DNA of 39,606 bases, taken from Verrucomicrobiota bacterium (GTDB lineage: Bacteria; Verrucomicrobiota; Verrucomicrobiia; Limisphaerales; UBA9464). The stretch lies in the NCBI GenBank assembly GCA_947454005.1, contig CANGMH010000005.1, forward strand, positions 1-39,606. Reading direction: 5' to 3'. Positions 12,047 to 21,087 of the stretch are shown here, in pieces. Each line of letters begins with the position of its first letter. Position 1 is the first letter of the stretch. A model generated the notes under the pieces. The model was not told where the DNA came from and did not search any database. It was given only the letters and a program-made list of their open reading frames with translations. Both the position numbers and the translations under genes were made by a program.

Positions 12047-14749
12047 ATGAAGCCAACGTCCACGTTTTCGCTCACCTCCGTCCTGCTCGCCTCCGGTCTC
12101 GCGCTGCAGGCCGCTTCCTCGGCTCCGCTCGCGCCCGGCACCACCTCCGAACGCGTCGGGCGCTCCGGGACGAACCGCATCGTGTTGCCGGTGAACCAGG
12201 TCGTCACGCCGCTCGGCCGCCAGGTCGACCTGCCTGGATTGCGCCCGCAGGTGCTCGCGCTCTCGCCCGACGGACGCCGGCTCGTCGTCTCCGGCAAGAC
12301 GGCCGAGTTGCTCGTGTTGGATCCGGTCGGCGGCACGGTCCTCCAGCGCGTGCCGTTCCCGGATGAGAAGGTGAACGAGCCGCGGCCGGACGTCGTCTCG
12401 CCGAACATCCTCAAGCCGGACAAGGACGGCCTGGTCAGCTTCACCGGTCTCGTCTTCTCGGCGGACGGACGCCGTATCTTCCTCAGCAACGTCAACGGCT
12501 CGGTGAAGGTCTTCGCGGTCGCCGCCGACGGCACCGTGTCGCCGTCGCATTCGCTGCCGTTGCCCCATGCCGACGCACCTCGCCGCAAGGACGAGATCCC
12601 CGCCGGTCTGGCGCTCTCGGCCGACGGCGCGAAGCTCTACGTCTGCGGCAACCTCTCGAACATGTTGCTCGAGATCGAGGCCGCCACGGGCAGAGTCATC
12701 CGTCGTTTCGACGTCGGCGTCGCCCCTTACGACGTCGTGCTGGTGGGCGACAAGGCGTACGTCTCGAACTGGGGCGGACGTCGCCCCGGCGCCGGCGACC
12801 TCACCGGACCGGCCGGCCGCGGGACCGTGGTGCGCGTGGACCCCGTCCGCCACATCGCCAGCGAAGGTTCCGTCAGCGTCATCGATCTCAAGGCCGGCAA
12901 AGGCACCGCCGAGATCCTCACCGGCCTGCACGCCAGCGCGCTCGCTCTCTCGCCCGACCGCCGATATCTGGTCTGCGCGAACGCCGGCTCCGACAACCTG
13001 AGCGTGATCGACACCCGCACCGACAAGGTGGTCGAGACCGTCTGGGTGAAGGCCAAGCCCAGCGATATCTTCGGCGCGTCGCCCAACGCGCTCGCCTTCG
13101 ACAAGAAGGGCAAGACGCTCTATGTCGCCAACGGCACCCAGAACGCCGTCGCCGTCATCGGCTTCGACCCGGGCGACCGCGAATCCAAGCTGACCGGCTT
13201 GATCCCTGTGGGCTGGTTCCCGGGCGCGCTGGCCTTCGACGCCGTCCGCGGGGTGCTCGCCGTCGCGAACATCAAGGGCCACGCCGTGGTCCCGAAAAAG
13301 GACAACGACGGCAAGAGCGGCTTCAACTCGCACCAGTACAACGGCTCGGTCTCGCTCGTGCCGCTGCCGAAAAAGCGCGACCTGCCGAAACTCTCGGAGA
13401 CGGTCATGCGCAACCTGCGCCGCGAGGCCATCGTCGCCAGCAAGCTGCCGCAGCGTCCCGGCCAGCCCGCGCGCCCCGTGCCCGAGCGCATCGGCGAACC
13501 GAGCCCCATCAAGCACGTCGTGTACGTGATCAAGGAGAACCGGACGTACGACCAGGTCCTCGGCGACATCAAGGAAGGCAACGGCGATCCGGCCTTGTGC
13601 ATCTTCGGCGACCACGTGACGCCCAACCAGCACAAGCTCGTCCGCGAGTTCGTCCTGCTCGACAACACCTACTGCTCCGGGATCCTCAGCGCCGACGGCC
13701 ACCAGTGGAGCACCACGGCCTTCGCCACCGATTACATGGAGAAGTCCTTCGCCGGCTTCCCCCGCAGCTATCCCGACGGCATGGGAGAGGACGAGGACGA
13801 CGCGCTCGCCTATTCGCCCGGCGGGTTCCTCTGGGACAACGCGATCAAGCACGGCAAGACGCTGCGCGACTACGGCGAGTTCGCCGCGCCCGCGGTGAAG
13901 TGGCGCGACCCGAAGCGCAAGGGCTCGCCGAAGTTCATGGACTGCTTCCGCCAGTGGAAGGGCGAGACCGACGACGTGCTCTTCTCGAGCTACCCCATGG
14001 TCGCCTCGCTCAAGCCGCACATGCCCACCAACTACGTCGGCTGGGGCATGGAGGTGCCCGACCAGTACCGCGCCGATTTCTTCATCCGCGAGCTCAAGGC
14101 CGCCGAGGAAAAAGGCGAGTGGCCGTCGCTCATCCTGATCTGCCTGCCGAACGACCACACCAGCGGCACCAGCAAGGGATCGCCCACGCCCGCCTCCTGC
14201 GTCGCCGACAACGACCTCGCCTTCGGCCGCATCGTCGAGGCGATCTCGAAGAGCCGGTTCTGGCCGGAGACCGCCATCTTCGGCATCGAGGATGATCCGC
14301 AGGCCGGCTGGGACCACGTGAGCGGCTACCGCACGACGGCCTACTGCATCAGCCCCTACGCCAAGCGCGGCGCGGTGGTTTCAACGCAGTACAACACCAC
14401 CAGCCTCATCCGCACGATGGAGCAGATCCTCGGGCTGCCGCCGATGAACCAGTTCGACGCCAGCGCGACGCCGATGTCCGAGTGCTTCACCGACCGGCCC
14501 GACTTCACGCCCTTCACCGCCGTCCCGAACCAGATCCCGCTCGACCAGATGAACCCGGCGCCGCAGGCGATCAACGATCCGGTGCTCCGGCGCGACGCCG
14601 AGGTCTCCGCGAAGCTGAACTTCCGCGAGGTCGACAAGGCGCCGGAGGACGTGCTCAACCGCATCCTGTGGCACACGATGAAGGGCAGCGCGATCCCTTA
14701 TCCCGAGTGGGCGGTGACGAAGGACGCGGACGACGACGACGACAAGTGA
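12047..14749 (+). CDS. Bifunctional YncE-like beta-propeller / alkaline phosphatase-type phosphoesterase
   Basis: YVTN/YncE-type blades (LALSPDRRYLVCANAGSDNLSVIDTRTDKVVETV) then phosphoesterase motifs (IKHVVYVIKENRTYDQVLGDI, DGHQWSTTAFATDYMEKSF, FGIEDDPQAGWDHVSGYRTTAYCISPYAKRG). Signal peptide after ATG 12047. Confidence 0.9.
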   Translation: MKPTSTFSLTSVLLASGLALQAASSAPLAPGTTSERVGRSGTNRIVLPVNQVVTPLGRQVDLPGLRPQVLALSPDGRRLVVSGKTAELLVLDPVGGTVLQRVPFPDEKVNEPRPDVVSPNILKPDKDGLVSFTGLVFSADGRRIFLSNVNGSVKVFAVAADGTVSPSHSLPLPHADAPRRKDEIPAGLALSADGAKLYVCGNLSNMLLEIEAATGRVIRRFDVGVAPYDVVLVGDKAYVSNWGGRRPGAGDLTGPAGRGTVVRVDPVRHIASEGSVSVIDLKAGKGTAEILTGLHASALALSPDRRYLVCANAGSDNLSVIDTRTDKVVETVWVKAKPSDIFGASPNALAFDKKGKTLYVANGTQNAVAVIGFDPGDRESKLTGLIPVGWFPGALAFDAVRGVLAVANIKGHAVVPKKDNDGKSGFNSHQYNGSVSLVPLPKKRDLPKLSETVMRNLRREAIVASKLPQRPGQPARPVPERIGEPSPIKHVVYVIKENRTYDQVLGDIKEGNGDPALCIFGDHVTPNQHKLVREFVLLDNTYCSGILSADGHQWSTTAFATDYMEKSFAGFPRSYPDGMGEDEDDALAYSPGGFLWDNAIKHGKTLRDYGEFAAPAVKWRDPKRKGSPKFMDCFRQWKGETDDVLFSSYPMVASLKPHMPTNYVGWGMEVPDQYRADFFIRELKAAEEKGEWPSLILICLPNDHTSGTSKGSPTPASCVADNDLAFGRIVEAISKSRFWPETAIFGIEDDPQAGWDHVSGYRTTAYCISPYAKRGAVVSTQYNTTSLIRTMEQILGLPPMNQFDASATPMSECFTDRPDFTPFTAVPNQIPLDQMNPAPQAINDPVLRRDAEVSAKLNFREVDKAPEDVLNRILWHTMKGSAIPYPEWAVTKDADDDDDK

Positions 14750-14768
14750 GCCGTCCGCGTCCGCCCCG

Positions 14769-15701
14769 TCACAGCTTCGCCAGCGCCTTGCCCTCGCGGC
14801 GCTGGATCAACGCCTCGATCTTCGGCACGTACATCTGCGTCTCCGCCGACAGGCCGGACGCGATGTGGTCGAAGCTCTTGACCTTCGACTTGGCCAGCAA
14901 ACGGCGGACCCGTCCGTCCCCGGCGTTGTAGGCGGCGAGCGCCAGCGGCCAGTCTTTGAACTCGCCGTGCAGCGTGCGCAGGTACCTGGCCGAGGCGCGG
15001 GCGCTCTTCTCGGCCTGGTAACGCTGGTCGGTCGGCCGCATCGCCAGGCCCATGCGCTGCGCCGTCGGCGGCATGAGCTGGAACATCCCGGCCGCGCCGC
15101 CCGGGCTGCGCGCCTCGGGGTTGAACCGCGATTCGACCTCGGCCAGCCACACGAGCTCCGGCGGCACGCTCTCGGAGACGAACACCGGCTTCAGCATCGG
15201 CACGTAGCGCTTCGCCTCCGCCGGCCACGGTTCGGTTGCGACGACCTGGGTCCAGACCTGCCGCTGCTGCGCTGGCGTCGGGTTCACCGCCTTGGGCGCA
15301 GGCTTCCCGGGCGTGGACGGCTTGGGCTTCGTCGGCGGTACCGGTGCGATCCGGCGAAGATCATCGGCGGCTCGGAAGTAATCCATGCGCGTCCGCAACC
15401 ATCCGGCGTAGGGACGCGACGCCGCGTCCTGCTCGAGCAGCGGAAGAGCGGCCTCGGCGACCTCTTTGAAACGGGCGATGTCGACCACGTCGTCGCCGGC
15501 GAAGGCGTCCTGGATCTGGCTCACCAGGCGGCCCGCCGCCGCCACGTCGAGCGGCGGGAAGAGCTCGGCCACACGAGGGTCGAGATTTTCGCGGAGCGCT
15601 TGTTCGCCGGCCTTCAGCACGTCCTCGATGGACGGATCGGCCGCGTGCGCGCCGGTCGCGGCGACGAGTGAGAGACCGATGACCCACGCGAAGGGCTTCA
15701 T
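14769..15701 (-). CDS. Lytic transglycosylase (SLT domain) secreted protein
   Basis: LVWLAEVESRFNPEARSPGGAAGMFQLMPPTAQRMGL...LPLALAAYNAGDGRVRR-type motifs; signal peptide MKPFAWVIGLSLVAATGAHA. Confidence 0.92.
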   Translation of the reverse strand: MKPFAWVIGLSLVAATGAHAADPSIEDVLKAGEQALRENLDPRVAELFPPLDVAAAGRLVSQIQDAFAGDDVVDIARFKEVAEAALPLLEQDAASRPYAGWLRTRMDYFRAADDLRRIAPVPPTKPKPSTPGKPAPKAVNPTPAQQRQVWTQVVATEPWPAEAKRYVPMLKPVFVSESVPPELVWLAEVESRFNPEARSPGGAAGMFQLMPPTAQRMGLAMRPTDQRYQAEKSARASARYLRTLHGEFKDWPLALAAYNAGDGRVRRLLAKSKVKSFDHIASGLSAETQMYVPKIEALIQRREGKALAKL

Positions 15702-15799
15702 GGCGCGAGCATAGCAGGCGGACGGGAAGATTCAGCGGGAGATTCGGCGGGGCTGGACGCGCGCAGGTGCCGTCGGATGCCTTCTTGTCGCGCCCAGCT

Positions 15800-16774
15800 T
15801 CAATACCATTTCCGCAAACGCACCTCGATGCCGAGGTCGGTGCCGACCTGGGTCTTGAACTGCTGCGTGTTGGATTCGGAGAAGTGGTACGGATAGACGA
15901 CCTTGGGCCGGAACTGGCGCACGGCGCTGACCGCCTTGGGGATCGTCATCGTGAACGGCAGGTTCATCGGGATGAAGGCGACATCGATGTCCTGGAGCGC
16001 GCGCATCTCCGGGATGTCCTCGGTGTCGCCGCCGATGTAGATGCGCCGTCCGCCGATGGTGAGCAGGTAGCCGTTGCCGCTGCCTTTGGGATGGTAGGCG
16101 GAGGTGAGGTTGTACGCCGGCACGGCGTCGACGGTGAGGCCGAGGACGGACACGACCGCGCCGTTGGTCATGGCCGTGGTGTTGGTCTTCAGCGAAGCCG
16201 GCAAGGAGACCTGCACGACGGCCGGCGCGAGCACGACGGCGTTGGTGCGGCGGATCGCGAGGATGGTGGAAGCGTCGAGATGGTCGCTGTGGTTGTGGGT
16301 GACGAGGACGAGATCGGCCTTGCCGATGCCTGTGAACCGCCCGACGCCACCCACCGGGTCCACATAGATCAGCTTGTCCTGCCAGCCGAGCACCAGCGTC
16401 GCGTGGTTGATCGGGTGGATGACGACGTCGCCGTCGGCCGTCGGCAGATGGTCACCGGTCAGCACCGTCGTCGGTTCGACCGCGAGCGCGCGATAGAAAC
16501 GGCTTCCGGTGAACGGCGCGCCGCCATCGGTGAACGGATTGGTCCCGACAGAAGCGGCGGAGAACAGCGACGACCAGGTCGTCAGGTCCGCGGACTGTTC
16601 GACGCGGAAGACGGACTTCGCGGGCGCCGTCAACTTCAGCGCGACCTCCCCGTTGGTGCCGGGCTGGAGCGAGACGAACTCGGGCGCGACCTGCGCCCGC
16701 GCGACCGGTGACGCCGCGGTCAAGACCAGCAATGCGCCGAGGACGAGGCTCCGGAGCGAGGAAAGGAGTTTCAT
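15800..16774 (-). CDS. UlaG-like metallo-beta-lactamase-fold hydrolase with N-terminal secreted module
   Basis: INHATLVLGW, VTHNHSDHLDAST, YIGGDTEDIPEM; N-terminal signal and FRVEQSADLTTWSSL...SRFYRAL module. Confidence 0.87.
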   Translation of the reverse strand: MKLLSSLRSLVLGALLVLTAASPVARAQVAPEFVSLQPGTNGEVALKLTAPAKSVFRVEQSADLTTWSSLFSAASVGTNPFTDGGAPFTGSRFYRALAVEPTTVLTGDHLPTADGDVVIHPINHATLVLGWQDKLIYVDPVGGVGRFTGIGKADLVLVTHNHSDHLDASTILAIRRTNAVVLAPAVVQVSLPASLKTNTTAMTNGAVVSVLGLTVDAVPAYNLTSAYHPKGSGNGYLLTIGGRRIYIGGDTEDIPEMRALQDIDVAFIPMNLPFTMTIPKAVSAVRQFRPKVVYPYHFSESNTQQFKTQVGTDLGIEVRLRKWY

Positions 16775-16886
16775 CGAGGGTGAAGTCGTCGGGGGCGAAG
16801 GTGGGAGTCACCAAAGCGATGGGGCCCGAGGTCGGCAAGGCACAAGATGCGGCCGAGGGCCCGATGGGTACATCGGACGGCCAAGG

Positions 16887-18089
16887 CTAGGGCGGCAGCG
16901 AGCTTTCGGTCCGGACTCGCCAATACCGGAACGGCGAGGAGCCACGGACGTCGTTGAAGAGCGTCGTGGGCCCGGCGGCGGTCGCGGCCAGGACCGACGT
17001 CCACGCACCGGTTCCCAAAGCATCGGTCGACTCCACGACGTAGTTTCGGCCGGCGATGCTCCCGAAGGACAGGGTCGTTTGCGCATCGGTCAGCGAGACG
17101 AGCGCGATGGCCAACGGCGGAGCGACGGACAGCTTCACGGGGCTGGTCGTGGCGGTGCCGGAAGGACCGGTCACCGTCACCGAATAGTCGCCGGCGTCGG
17201 AGGCCGAGACCTTCGCCAAAGGAAGCGTCGCGGCCGTGGCGCCGGGCAGTGGCACCCCGTCCTTGCTCCATTGGTAGGTGAGCGGCGCAGGGCCTTCGGC
17301 GGTCACCTGGAACGAGGCGGGTTCGCCTTCATGCACGGTCTTGGCCGTCGGCGGAACGAGGATCGTCGGACCTGCGGCCGTCACGACGAGCACCGCGGGC
17401 GCGCTGAGGACCACCCCGGCGGCGTTCGACACGCGGACCTTGTAGCTGCCCGCGGAGGCCGTCGTCGCAGACGTGACCGTGTAGGTGTCGTTGGTCGCCT
17501 TCGCCAGCTCGATGTCGTCCTTAAGCCAACGGTACTTCAGGCTCGTGCCTTCGGCGGCGACGTCGAATGTCACCGGCGTGCCCACCGCGACGGTCCGGCC
17601 CGTCGGCGATCGCAAGATCACGGGGTTCTGATCGGCGATGGGCAGGCTGATGCTCGCCGTGAAGTCGTGTCCGCCGGGGGGGCTCTTTTCGTATCCAGTG
17701 ACCCGGACCGCGAAGGTCCCTGTCTCGGTCGGCGTGCCGGTGATGACTCCCTGGAGGCTTCCTTTCAAACCTGCCGGCAAGCCGGTGAAGACATACGCTT
17801 TGGCCGTCCCGTAGTCGGCGCTGGTGACCTGCACCCGATAACCGGAAAGGACCAGCCCGTTGGTCCCCTTCGGGCTGACGCTTGGTCCCGTGCCTTGCGT
17901 GACGGTGAGCCCGGTCGCTCCCGACACCGCATGGAACGCCCCGGACACCGCGATCGAGCCCACGATCCAGCGCATCACGATGGTCCATGGCGACGCCAGC
18001 GCGATCGCTTCGGGCGCGAGGCCGCGGCACAATGGCGCGAGCTGGAGCAACGCGGAGAGAAGAAGGGCGGATGGACGGAACCACTTCAT
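16887..18089 (-). CDS. Secreted immunoglobulin-like domain protein
   Basis: Ig-like repeats PTAKTVHEGEPASFQVTAEGPAPLTYQWSKDGVPLPGATAATLPLAKVSASDAGDYSVTVTGPSG and PTGRTVAVGTPVTFDVAAEG..YRWLKDD; GVITGTPTETGTFAVRVTG putative Ig; C-terminal YVVESTDALGTGAWTSVL...FRYWRVR. Confidence 0.88.
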   Translation of the reverse strand: MKWFRPSALLLSALLQLAPLCRGLAPEAIALASPWTIVMRWIVGSIAVSGAFHAVSGATGLTVTQGTGPSVSPKGTNGLVLSGYRVQVTSADYGTAKAYVFTGLPAGLKGSLQGVITGTPTETGTFAVRVTGYEKSPPGGHDFTASISLPIADQNPVILRSPTGRTVAVGTPVTFDVAAEGTSLKYRWLKDDIELAKATNDTYTVTSATTASAGSYKVRVSNAAGVVLSAPAVLVVTAAGPTILVPPTAKTVHEGEPASFQVTAEGPAPLTYQWSKDGVPLPGATAATLPLAKVSASDAGDYSVTVTGPSGTATTSPVKLSVAPPLAIALVSLTDAQTTLSFGSIAGRNYVVESTDALGTGAWTSVLAATAAGPTTLFNDVRGSSPFRYWRVRTESSLPP

Positions 18090-18120
18090 GGAGACCTGCA
18101 GGACCTTAGCAGGTCCCGAG

Positions 18121-18153
18121 CCCCGTGCAGCGCGGACCTGTCGCGCCACGGGG
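18121..18153 (-). terminator. Strong stem-loop between apbE and the Ig-like gene
   Basis: ccccgtg(ca)gcgcg gacctgt cgcgccacgggg: ~12-bp stem with 2-nt bulge; positioned downstream of apbE end (18170, minus strand), no clear U-tract. Confidence 0.4.
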
Positions 18154-18169
18154 AACGGTGATCGCGGGT

Positions 18170-19189
18170 TCAGGTCGTCGCATAGGCGTGGAACCGGCGG
18201 CTCACCAGCGTCTGCGTCTCCGTCACGATGGCGCCTTCCACGCCCATGGTGGTGTCGAGCAGCTTGCGGCCTTCTTCGGCGCCGAGCGTGAAGATGGAGG
18301 TCGTGAGCATCCCGGCCTGGGTGCAGGAGGGCGCGAGCACGCTCACCGAGAGGACGCCGTTGGACACGGGGCGTCCGGTCCGGATGTCGATGATGTGGCC
18401 GTAGCGGGTCCCGTCCGCCTCGAACTTCCGCACGTAGTCACCGGAGGTCGCCACCGCGGCATCGCGCACGGCGAGGCCGGTCCAGCACGCGCCGGGCTTC
18501 CGGGGATCCTCGAGGCCGATGTGCCATGCGGCCCGTCCGTCGGGCGGCGGTCCGAACGCCCGGATATCCGCGCCGAAGTCCACCAGCGCGCTGGTACAAC
18601 CGTGGGCGCGGGCGAGCATGGCGACCTGGTCGACGGCGTATTCCTTGCCCATGCCGCCGAGGTCGATGCCCATGCCGGCGCGGGGCAGGAAGATCTTGCC
18701 TGGTGCGCGTTGGACCCCGCGCCATCCGACCAACGCCTTCGCCTCGGCGACCTCGGCATCGGTGGGCAGGGCGGTCCGTTGTCGGCGCCAATCCCAGAGT
18801 TTGAGCAGCGGCAGCGCGGTCGGATCGAAGACGCCGCGGGTGAGGAAGTGCAGCTCGTGGCAGAGCGCGAGGACGCGGTCGGCATCGGCGTCGAGCGCGA
18901 CCGGTTCCTTGCCGGCGGCGGCGTTGATGCGGCTGACCAGCGAGGCGTCCCAGAAGCGCGACCACTTCGCTTCGAACGCGGCGACCCACGCCAGCACCGC
19001 GGGCTGGAACGCCGCGGCGACCGGCGGCGTGGCGACGAAGGCGATGCGGCACCCGGTGCCGAACGCGCCGAAGGTCAGCTCGCGCGCTCCGTTGGCGGCA
19101 CCCTCGCGGAGGCTGCCGCGGATGCGGGCGAGGATGGCGGTGGCGCCGAAATCGTCCGGCGGCCGTCCGGCCGGTGAGGGTCCAGCCAT
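18170..19189 (-). CDS. apbE: FAD:protein FMN transferase (ApbE family)
   Basis: GMGIDLGGMGKEYAVDQ, YGHIIDIRTGRPVSNGVLSVSVLAPSCTQAGMLTTSIFTLG are ApbE motifs. Confidence 0.93.
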   Translation of the reverse strand: MAGPSPAGRPPDDFGATAILARIRGSLREGAANGARELTFGAFGTGCRIAFVATPPVAAAFQPAVLAWVAAFEAKWSRFWDASLVSRINAAAGKEPVALDADADRVLALCHELHFLTRGVFDPTALPLLKLWDWRRQRTALPTDAEVAEAKALVGWRGVQRAPGKIFLPRAGMGIDLGGMGKEYAVDQVAMLARAHGCTSALVDFGADIRAFGPPPDGRAAWHIGLEDPRKPGACWTGLAVRDAAVATSGDYVRKFEADGTRYGHIIDIRTGRPVSNGVLSVSVLAPSCTQAGMLTTSIFTLGAEEGRKLLDTTMGVEGAIVTETQTLVSRRFHAYATT

Positions 19190-19201
19190 GGGCCTAGGCG
19201 A

Positions 19202-20182
19202 TCAACGCTTGCCCTTCGGATCGAGGTCTTGCTTGAGGTCGTCCTCGGTGATGGCGGATTCCACGCCGCCGGCGGGGACCTCGACCTTGGCGATCCAGAG
19301 GAGCGCGTTGAGCAGCGCCTTTCGTTGGCTGGCGACGCCCCAGTTCGCGTGGGTATGGCCGCCGGTGAAGCCGAAACCGCGTCCGCCGTCGGGACGCTCG
19401 AAGGCCCACATCATGGTCTCCTGGCGACCGCTCGCGGCGATGATGTGCGGGTACGGCCCCGGGGGATACACGTACGGGCCTTTGCGCACGGCGTCGCTCG
19501 GGGTGGCGACGAGGATGGGCGTGATGCGCTTCTGGGCGGCCTCATCGGGCACCCAGCGCATGTTGAAGTACCATTCGTCGCGGTCGCTGAACGGTTTCAC
19601 GCCGCGCGCGATGGGATGCGCCGGGAACTTCTCGTAGCTCGGGGACCACATCGGGTTCACCGAGAACTGGTGCTCGTAATGCCCGCCGATCCATCGCTGC
19701 ATCGCCGCGCCGGGCTCCCCGGCCGGGACCTCCACGCCGTAATGCGCGAAGCCGAGGCCGACGCCCTTCGCGGCCAGCGCGTCGATCAGCTTCAGGCGGT
19801 CGGGTCTGATGGCCGGATGCCCGCCGCCGCCGTCCGCGTAGACCACCACCGCGGCCGCGCCCTCGAAGACCGAGTTGTCGTCGACGCGGTTGGTGCCCTC
19901 GACCTTGGTCGGCCAGCCGTTGGAATAGACCTCGACCGTCACGCCGGGATAGCCCGCGAGGCTCTTCTGGAGCAGCAGGCTGCCGGCACGGAACTCATGC
20001 ATGCCGGGCGGATGACTCGGACGGCCGGCGATGAGCAGGATGCGCTTCGGCGCCTTCGAAGCCTGGCCGGTGCCGACCGTCGCGCAGCCGGCGACCAGTG
20101 CGGCCACCGCGACACCGAGGATGCAGGTCGAGAGCACGGCGCGCGACAAGGTCCGGAAAAGGAGACGATCAGAAGGGGCCAT
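19202..20182 (-). CDS. ThuA domain-containing protein
   Basis: RILLIAGRPSHPPGMHEF, FAHYGVEVPAGEPGAAMQRWIGGHYEHQFSVNP, HPIARGVKPFSDRDEWYFNMRW; lipoprotein-like N-term (AALVAGCATV). Confidence 0.88.
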   Translation of the reverse strand: MAPSDRLLFRTLSRAVLSTCILGVAVAALVAGCATVGTGQASKAPKRILLIAGRPSHPPGMHEFRAGSLLLQKSLAGYPGVTVEVYSNGWPTKVEGTNRVDDNSVFEGAAAVVVYADGGGGHPAIRPDRLKLIDALAAKGVGLGFAHYGVEVPAGEPGAAMQRWIGGHYEHQFSVNPMWSPSYEKFPAHPIARGVKPFSDRDEWYFNMRWVPDEAAQKRITPILVATPSDAVRKGPYVYPPGPYPHIIAASGRQETMMWAFERPDGGRGFGFTGGHTHANWGVASQRKALLNALLWIAKVEVPAGGVESAITEDDLKQDLDPKGKR

Positions 20183-20294
20183 AGAAAGTGATCAGGATGT
20201 GGGAGAACGCTGCCGGAAAATCCCGTCCGCGACCTTCGCTAGCAAGGTGAAATCCGCTGCCGGACCGCTTCGGGAGCCGTGCCTGGAAACGAGA

Positions 20295-20320
20295 ACGGGA
20301 CGCCTTTTCGGGCGTCCCGT
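20295..20320 (-). terminator. Rho-independent-like terminator hairpin downstream of the DUF1080 gene
   Basis: Perfect 10-bp stem acgggacgcc-ttttcg-ggcgtcccgt; on the minus strand followed by tctcgtttcc. Confidence 0.7.
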
Positions 20321-20344
20321 CCGCTTCGGAGGACCAAGCGCGGC

Positions 20345-21067
20345 TCAGGGCAGCTTCTTGATCTTGATGTCGCGGAACTGCACGACCATGGGCGGGCCCA
20401 CGTGGATCTGCAGGGCGAGGATGCCGGATTTCGCGGCGGCGGCCGGCTGCTCGTCCAGCACGTCGATGGTCATGCGGTTGTTGATGAAGTGCATGAGGTG
20501 GTTGCCATCGGCGATGATGGTGTAGTCGTTCCAGTCCTCGTCCTTGATGTTCGCCTGGAGTTCGGCGGACGAGGCGAGGTCGCCGACCTTCGTGATCTTC
20601 GTCTTGCCGTTCTCCTCGGTGATGCGCGTGCGCTGCCCGCGCTCGGCGAGGATGCCGCGGCCGCGCTCCTCGTACAGGATGCCGCTGTAGGTCTTGCCGG
20701 CCTCGAAATCGGCCTGATAGCCGCCGACGATGAACTTCTCGGCGTCGATGAGCTTGCTGCGGTACTGGACGCCCGAGTTGCCGCCGATCATGCGGTAGCG
20801 GAAGCGCAGCTCGAAGTTGTCGACCGTGCCGTTCGTCCAGACCAGGAAGGTGTTGTTCTTGAGCGGGTCCGCCTTCTCGGTGTAGCCGGTGATGGCGCCG
20901 TCCTGGATGCGCCAATGGTTGGCCACCCCTTGCCAGCCCTTGAGCGTCTTGCCGTCGAACAACGGCACGAAGCCCTTGTCGGTGTCGGCCGTGGTGCGGC
21001 AGGCGGTCTGGGTGAACGCCAAGGCGCCCAACGTCAGGGCCGCGAGGAACGTGCTGAACTTTTTCAT
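20345..21067 (-). CDS. DUF1080 (3-keto-disaccharide hydrolase-type) lipoprotein
   Basis: GFVPLFDGKTLKGWQGVANHWRIQDGAITG, LRFRYRMIGGNSGVQYRSK, LALQIHVGPPMVVQFRDIKIKKL; lipobox-like FTQTAC. Confidence 0.93.
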   Translation of the reverse strand: MKKFSTFLAALTLGALAFTQTACRTTADTDKGFVPLFDGKTLKGWQGVANHWRIQDGAITGYTEKADPLKNNTFLVWTNGTVDNFELRFRYRMIGGNSGVQYRSKLIDAEKFIVGGYQADFEAGKTYSGILYEERGRGILAERGQRTRITEENGKTKITKVGDLASSAELQANIKDEDWNDYTIIADGNHLMHFINNRMTIDVLDEQPAAAAKSGILALQIHVGPPMVVQFRDIKIKKLP

Positions 21068-21087
21068 GGTGGGTCGGAGGAGGGGAC

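Noticed and set aside
11288-14317. 1009-aa minus-strand ORF
   Set aside because: Only the C-terminal 193 aa from 11869 are real (LOG protein). The rest is antisense to the YncE/phosphatase gene.
19677-19760. Two extra gtaatg occurrences
   Set aside because: Inside the ThuA coding sequence with no CGTCAT box at the required spacing.
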